From Siniperca chuatsi (lineage: Eukaryota; Chordata; Actinopteri; Centrarchiformes; Sinipercidae): 64,000 nucleotides of DNA. Of the stretch, positions 57,301 to 64,000 are shown one piece after another. The notes below the pieces were generated by a model. That model saw only the letters and a program-made list of their open reading frames with translations, ran no database searches and was not told where the DNA came from. A program made the position numbers and the translations under genes. The stretch is taken from positions 15,268,501 through 15,332,500 of the forward strand of contig NC_058042.1 in NCBI RefSeq assembly GCF_020085105.1, written 5' to 3'. Every line of letters begins with the position of its first letter. The first letter of the stretch is position 1.

Positions 57301-60300
57301 GTAAAGGTCTTTGCTATGTCTTGAGATGTAGATGTCATAGTATGTCATTTAACATGCACCTTTGATTTTAGAGTTGCTCTTTTTAACAGTGCATGATGGG
57401 ACAGGTGTTCCAAATAAGCCACATGTAAAAGGGCATCACTCTCATAATATCCATGAGACAGTATTGATGGTCTGGCAGGTGCTTTGCAGGAGGTTGTGTG
57501 TTTGTGTGTGTGTCCCCTCCCGGACAGACTTGCATGTCTTGCGAAATCTATAAGCTGCAGGAACTTAAATCATGTGATTCTACAGTGAAGCCATTGATAG
57601 ACCGCTGTTCAATACAAGTGTGTTTTAAAACACCAATTTAAAGTACCATAATACATTCAGCATAGTGCTGAAAACCTATAGCTGCAGTAGTGTGTTGCAT
57701 GGACAAAACTGCTGTAGTTATTTTCAGTATCTGACCAGATACAGTGACAAACGGATCTGTGCATGGTTTGTGGTGGTAAGCCACAGACAGGTTGGCAGAG
57801 CACATATGTTACCACCCCAACACCAAAAAAACATTCATGCATACACAAACACACACATGCAATCTGCAGTACACATACTATCACATCAACTGAAAGAAAG
57901 GAAAATGGAGTGGGAAGAGGTGAAAGGGATTGAGTGGGTGGCAGTGGGAGAAAAAGATGGAGAAAGAGGCAGAGGGAGAGTAGGAGTGAGTGGCACATGG
58001 CTTTCAGTCTAAAAAAAGATGAGCAACACGAAACCAAAACCAGAATCGGGATTAGCTAGATAAGGAAGAGGAGGGGGACAGGGGAAGAGGGGAAGGCTCG
58101 AGGAGAAAATGTAGGTTTCCTCTGCACCGAAAATGGTGCAGATGCACGCGCTCGGTTTCATGCTCATAAATGTCCTCTAAAATATGAATACTGAATGAGT
58201 GTGTGGGTAGAAGGAGAAGGAGTGAGCATGAGGATGGGAAGGCAAAAGATGAGCGAGGCAGAGGGTGAGATGGAGATAGGAGAGGGTGAGATTCTTTAGG
58301 ATGGACAGAATACTGCTGTAGTGTGACAGAATAGGGAGACAGGATCATTAGAGACAACAGGAGCAGAGCCAGGGATGTGACAAATGCTGGAGAGAATCTT
58401 GATCTGAGCAGAGTGTAACACTGACCCAGGCAGAAAAAGAGAGAGACTAGAACAGATGGATGTATTACAGAGAGATTTGGGACTGTGTTGCAGTCGCGCC
58501 ATCATGCCAACCCGCCATAACCTTGGCATTTTCTGTAGACATTTTCAGAAGTCTGTCCAGGGTTGGGCCAAACACCTCACTACATGCCAAGCCCTCTTCA
58601 GCCTGCATTCACTGCCTCACTGTTTATCAACTAATTTTACAATAGCTGAATAAGCTTTTAACACACATAACCCAAGGAATATCACATGAATGATGTGAGT
58701 CAATCCTGTCTGAAAGCAATCCTGGCTGAACCTTTATATATGAGAATGTCATTATATGCCCAACACACACACACACTCTGCACATCTGTATATGGTCTGT
58801 CAACTTTGTCACAAAAGCCAAATCCTTACATTTTGTGTGTACAGACAGCATGACATTTTAAGACATTGTTCTGTGAATGTAAAAAATTGATTCTCCTTGC
58901 TATTTTAAAAGATATGAATTTTTCATTCACCAAATAAAAACACCACGTAAGCATTCACATGGATAAGCACAGGACATCCATACTTGCTGCAGCAACTAAA
59001 TGTGCTGCAGTGAATGTCAAATACATCCAGGACGTATTCAGATGCTTACGTGAAAGCTCAAGTCTGTTCACCTGTGTTTTGTCGGACACACCTTAGTTTA
59101 CATAGATTCTCTTCTCACCTCCAGTGTGCTGTGCATGAAAGCTGCTTTATTTCATGCTGACATTTAGTCACAGTGTGTGAAGAGTGGCACTTAAAACCGG
59201 GAACAAATAAAGAATCACACCCCTACAGATTATTGAAACATGTCCACAAGTGTTGTATCTGCTGGCTGTAATGTAATGTAGTTGTGTAGTATGTATTTAC
59301 TGTCTATTGCTCAACTAGCAAAGTAGCCCAAACATACTGGCAAGGGAATGCACTTCAGAAATGGAATAGATGTTCTGCCAAAACATTTTGATCCAATGTG
59401 TTTACTGAAGAAGAGGTGAGGCCACTCGTCAATGTGATGTTTTTTGAAGCACACCTTAGGATATGCATGGTTTGACAAGAAATGTCGTCATCAGAGCGTG
59501 CTCAGTGCTTCAGAGCAGAGCATCCCAATTTTGGATGGACACCCACAAAAACACACTGGCATAGCGTCCCTGTTTCTAAGACAACCAGGCATCCTGTTTT
59601 TTAGTGTCAGACTAAATGTGCATACCTGCGTAAAAACACCTGTTGTTTGTCAGTGGCTGTACCATCATATATCTGTTCAAACTATAATGATAAACACAAA
59701 GTTGCTTGAAGTGATGCTCTACCCAAAATCTGTCTTTTGAGTGTCAAACAGTCACCCCCTGTAGGCCTGAAAGGTGCCTATTAGTTAAATGGATTCCACC
59801 GATGACACCTTTTCACAGCAAAAGTATAAAAATGTCTATAGAAACTTCTTAAACCACCCTTGCAGCATAATCCAATTCTCTGCTGTCCAGTGAATACTTT
59901 CAGCGCAGCTTCAGAGCTTCGAGTGGCAGTAGCGCAACACAAAAGCTTTGTATTTAGCCAGTTTGGGATCAAACATGTTTGGAAAATTCTGTGATTCTGG
60001 ATGGTTTCAAGAGGTTTATGTGGACATTTAGACTTTTTCCAACATGAACAACGGGACACTGTTGGATTGGACAGAAGTCAGGCTGATAATGAGGAAACAA
60101 CAAACTTTGCACAATGTCCTTTTCAGCCTACAGAGAGTGATTGATGCTCAAAATATACAGCAGATTATGGATTATCACTTTGAAAGGTACCTTGTGACAC
60201 GGTTTAGGTTTGAACTGATCTGTTAAAAGATGTGCTATATTTCATTAGTGTGAAAGCAAAGTGACAATCTTGAAAAAAAGACCTGCTTTATCATAAAAAA

Positions 60301-63090
60301 GGGTGACTGAGACAATCAATTCTGCTGCAGTAACATAATAATCACCTGTAAAACCTGGGAATTGTATTTATCTATTATAATGGATCAGAATTTCTCACCT
60401 GTTTGTTTTCAAACCAGTTTGTAATATCTGCTCTCTCCTCTGTGTGTTGAGATGTTTGCTAGACAAAGTAATTCTTCTTCATGAGCTTGCATACACTGGT
60501 GATAGAGGTTTCTCAGGGAGAGAATGTGAGAGAAAATAAGAGGCTATAACCAACAGGCTGTGTGCCACAGCTTGGCTTGATGCTGCTGTTGCTGCAGCAG
60601 ACTCACTGAGTGAGATGGAAGAGTGGGATACTAAAACACCTGCTGCCAGTTATACCTGATCAACCTCAACATTGTTGAGTTCAGGTGGGACTCAAATTTG
60701 CTGTTTGTGCTGATTTTAGATTCAGGTCCAGTATCTGTATCTACCTCAGGAACGATATATTGATATATTGACAGTGTTCTGTGTAATCGTTTGAGCAGTC
60801 GGACCAGGTGAGTTTTGACTTTCATCTTTTATTAGCAATGGTGGAAATGAGTGTTTACCAACAGGATGAAGAGATAACAGACCAGACAGATTTTTAAAAC
60901 ACCTATATTACACCTGTGTAAGTAAAAATAAGATTGTCATTTGTGTTAGATTGATTTTACTAGGTTATAGCAGGTATAGGAGATGCATCAGACAATTCAA
61001 AAACATCATTTTCAGTAAAACATGGATGCTGTGCTGCATGCCTGCGCCCTGTTTGTTTCATGTCCATGTCATAGACAAAGCCATAATGACGGACCGGGAG
61101 CCCTGTCATTGTTGTTACATCATTGTTGTTGCATCACGTGGGTATGGGCCTGGGCCTGACACACAGTAGCACGCTGTGCAGAGCACAAAAGCATTGCTCA
61201 CGTGCAGGAATATGTCAGTCTTTTCACAGAATACACACTAGTTCAGGATGAGAGTCAAGAGTTTGCATGACTCATGCCGTATGCAGAAAGCACTATATTA
61301 GCAGAGTCAGGGACAGCAGCTAAGCCTGGAGTTGTCTCTGTAGTAGAGCTGCCCTAAAGGTCACGTTTTAGACATTTAGATGCTCTCTTGATCTCAGGCT
61401 ACAAACAGAGCAGGGTGTGTGGTGTGTGCCAGCTTCAGGTATTGGAACTGAATGTATTTATTACTTGAGAGGAGGTTTAAAAATACAAACTTGTTTTGAA
61501 ATGACCTCAGTAGCAACATTGGGGAAGTTTCTCTACTATTCCCTCAACATCAATAAGGGATCGGCTTGTCGTTTGCTTTTATCCTGACTGTGCATCATCA
61601 CCAAGAAAATCATGGAGGGTATCACTTGAATTATATGAGCAAAGTATACTTGTCAAGTTAATTGGGTTTTGCGTTTTGAGTTTCATCACAATAAAATGAA
61701 ATGTTCAGGTGTGGCTTGAGCTATTGGATGTATGCTGTGAAAGTAGAATTATGTCTGTCAAAAAGTGTCTTTGCTGTGTGCTGCTTTTGAAATACTCTGT
61801 ATGTTGTCATAATTTACAAAAGTCCAAGTGTGTCCAGGGAGGCCTTAACATTGTTAATTTTTGTGTGTAGTGTATTTTTTGAAACATAATTAATTATTGC
61901 ACAGAAAGCATATGCTGTGATCCTTTTTTGGGATGGATTTGGCAGCATTTGTGTATGTTGGTGTATTATATGGAGCATCGGTAAAATATTACGTATACTT
62001 CTATAAATAACCATCATTGTCAAAGGAACGTGGTATTTCACATTTAAATCCCAATTTGCTCATAGCATGATGCATGTCTTTATTTTCTGAAGATATGCAG
62101 TCTTCTAACTGTAAACATCTTATGGAAATAAAATATACACCTTTCTGGTTTACTCTCAAATTCTCAATTGCTCAAGGATGTTAAGTTTACTACAAAAGCA
62201 CACTTAACTATGCAACTCTGTCACTACACCACAGGTAATGCTGGTATGATCTGTTAGCATTTCACTGTGGTAAAAAAAGTCTTAAGTGCATCTGCTAATG
62301 TCTACAGTAGAAGCTAAGCAGCACCACTAATAGGCTATCATCTCCTGGGTGATGGATGGGAAAGCCCTTTAGGAGGCAACTGCTATTAGTGAGGCTGTTG
62401 GGTTGAGACATGTACTGATGGCCAGAGTCGTCTTCCATGAAATGAGGCTAGCAGAGCTGATCTCGTCAGAGGTCAGTGCTGATTAGTTGGACACAGAACT
62501 GATTACAAGAGTAATAGGCTGGAATTCCTGTATGTTACCGTACAGCTCGATAGCTTCCCTATACTACGATGGCTAGCGTACTCTGCTGTAAGGTTTTGAC
62601 TGTAAGAAAAAGGCAAGGTTGACTTTAAAATGCTTATCATCAACAGCAAGTGAAATTCAAATTTGAGGATTCAAGTCTGATCTTAAGAATTAGTCACAGC
62701 TGTACTTATTAAAGTCTTTTGCAGCTGGACTTGGATAGTACACTGATAGTTAACGGACATTTTTCTGAGGTGTTCTCAGCACATTGATCTCCTCAGAACT
62801 TTGGGAGTGATCACTCGGGAATATTGATTGACCTCAGAATTTGTGGTTAGCGTTGTTGCCTGACAGAGGCCTGAAAAGTGAGAATACAACCTGAATACAG
62901 ATTTAATAAATATAACATAGTCCAGCCTGCTCATGGTTGTGTTAAAAAAATATTTATGAGACATTAACAAAAAACATGATTTGTTAATGACAACATGGCT
63001 CAAAAGACAACTGATAATGATAAGGGTGCTAGTAATAATGTTTGTCTAAACGCAATTTAATGGGTTAGGGTTATAATAGTCATAACTCAT
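57301..63090. other. probable intron or intergenic sequence, no gene seen
   Basis: Mostly AT-rich, with purine-rich patches at 57890-58290. No conserved exon was recognised. All open frames are short and without motif. Confidence 0.55.
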
Positions 63091-63091
63091 A

Positions 63092-63165
63092 ACTGGTGGC
63101 TCGGGAGGTAGAGCAGGTTGTCCACTAATCACAGGGTTGGCGGTGCTATCCCCCTCCTGCCCACA
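63092..63165 (+). mobile_element. tRNA-type SINE head fragment
   Basis: ggtggctcgggaggtagagc and the following gttgtccactaatcacaggg resemble the tRNA-like head of the SINE at 25957-26217 (minus strand), with a poor B box. The body is missing. Confidence 0.45.
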
Positions 63166-63869
63166 TTTATATATGCCTACATTTATAACTGCTGAAATGA
63201 TTAGTCAATTAATAGATTAATCAATTGACAGAAATTTAATCCACAACAATTTGAATTAATCCAATAGCTTTCTGTTTATCAAGCAAAACATTCCGTGGCT
63301 TCACTTTCTCAAAAGTGAGGATTTTCTGCTTTTTTTTTTTTTTTAATGAATTTTTAACATTTTATAGAATAATCATTAGTTGCACCTTTAGTCACGACCA
63401 AATCGAATCGCACAATAAAAGGCCATCAATAATCGTAAGCACTAAGTAAGGAACAAACAGTCAAAATAATAAGAGAAATGTAAAATAGTTTTTAGAAAAT
63501 AGTGGCTTGTAACGTAATACACCCTCTGAAAGCCAGTGTTGGTCCTGATTTCATGAAAGCAGTGATGAATTACTAAATGTGCTTGTAAACTTTTTGACTT
63601 AGCAGATTTTGTTTTTAAACTGGGAAACACTGAGCTCAGCACTGATAAATCTGATTTATTTTATGTTTGCGTAGTATGATCTTGTTAGCAGTAGTTAATT
63701 ATATTGGACAGATTCCACATTATCTGATTTGATAGTAGTATAAGCTAAAATAATTTAAAAAACTCAATCATCTGTTATTTAGGCAACAGTGTTTTGGATT
63801 AGTTATTAAGGCAACAGTTATCCACAAGACAGTTTGCAGTGCCACAAAAAACTTAACTTGGAAACCATA

Positions 63870-63955
63870 AATCACCCATTGCATGCTGGGATAGGCTCCA
63901 TCCCCCCCGTGACCCTGAACAGGATAAGCAGTTTAGAAAACGGATGGATGCATGG
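63870..63955 (+). mobile_element. SINE/L2-type tail fragment
   Basis: ctgggataggctccat, gaccctgaacaggataagc and the ggatggatg tail match the 3' end of the SINE at 8195-8592. Confidence 0.6.
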
Positions 63956-64000
63956 TTTGATAGAAGGAACTGGCACTTGGTAGTTGGACTTTTTTACTTT

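Overview
This window is nuclear DNA of a ray-finned (teleost) fish. The genes are vertebrate genes split by GT-AG introns, the AT-rich introns are large, and the intergenic DNA is filled with repeat families typical of teleosts: a tRNA-type SINE with a GGAT-repeat tail, hAT, Tc1 and TTAA-flanked MITEs, and an RTE-like LINE. Several of these repeats recall percomorph-type genomes, but the species cannot be fixed from sequence alone. Five vertebrate genes can be assigned with good support. No tRNA or rRNA gene and no CRISPR array was found. Layout, left to right. (1) 1-21.9 kb, + strand: the 3' two thirds of synaptotagmin-7 (syt7), with two linker exons, both C2 domains and the stop; the membrane-anchor exons lie upstream of the window. 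(2) 21.9-29.9 kb: syt7 3' UTR, then repeat-rich intergenic DNA with a clean nested hAT pair. (3) 30.5-33.8 kb, - strand: sdhaf2, the assembly factor that helps flavinylate succinate dehydrogenase, in four exons. (4) 33.8-42.5 kb, + strand: cpsf7, the 59-kDa class subunit of cleavage factor Im, in eight coding exons. It starts divergently from sdhaf2, with a promoter gap of about 200 bp. Its first coding intron carries an antisense open frame that looks coding (34735-35199) and matches no family I recognise; this is the best candidate for something undescribed. (5) 44.3-45.5 kb, - strand: polr2l (RPB10), 67 residues. (6) 45.6-48.2 kb: an old dispersed repeat, then a 5'-truncated and frameshifted RTE-like LINE. 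(7) 50.9-51.2 kb, - strand: a single-exon tail-anchored protein, called cend1 from its C-terminal anchor and from its neighbour polr2l. (8) 54.2-64 kb: a GC/CpG-rich promoter with an NRF1 palindrome and a first exon that ends in a strong donor, followed by what is probably a long first intron of a + strand gene that continues beyond the window. Position suggests tspan4, but no coding sequence shows it. The genes do not form one pathway. They are a neuronal Ca2+ sensor, a mitochondrial assembly factor, an mRNA 3'-processing factor, an RNA polymerase subunit and a neuronal differentiation protein. In human, syt7-sdhaf2-cpsf7 lie together at 11q12 and polr2l-cend1 at 11p15.5, so this fish segment joins two blocks that are far apart on human chromosome 11.
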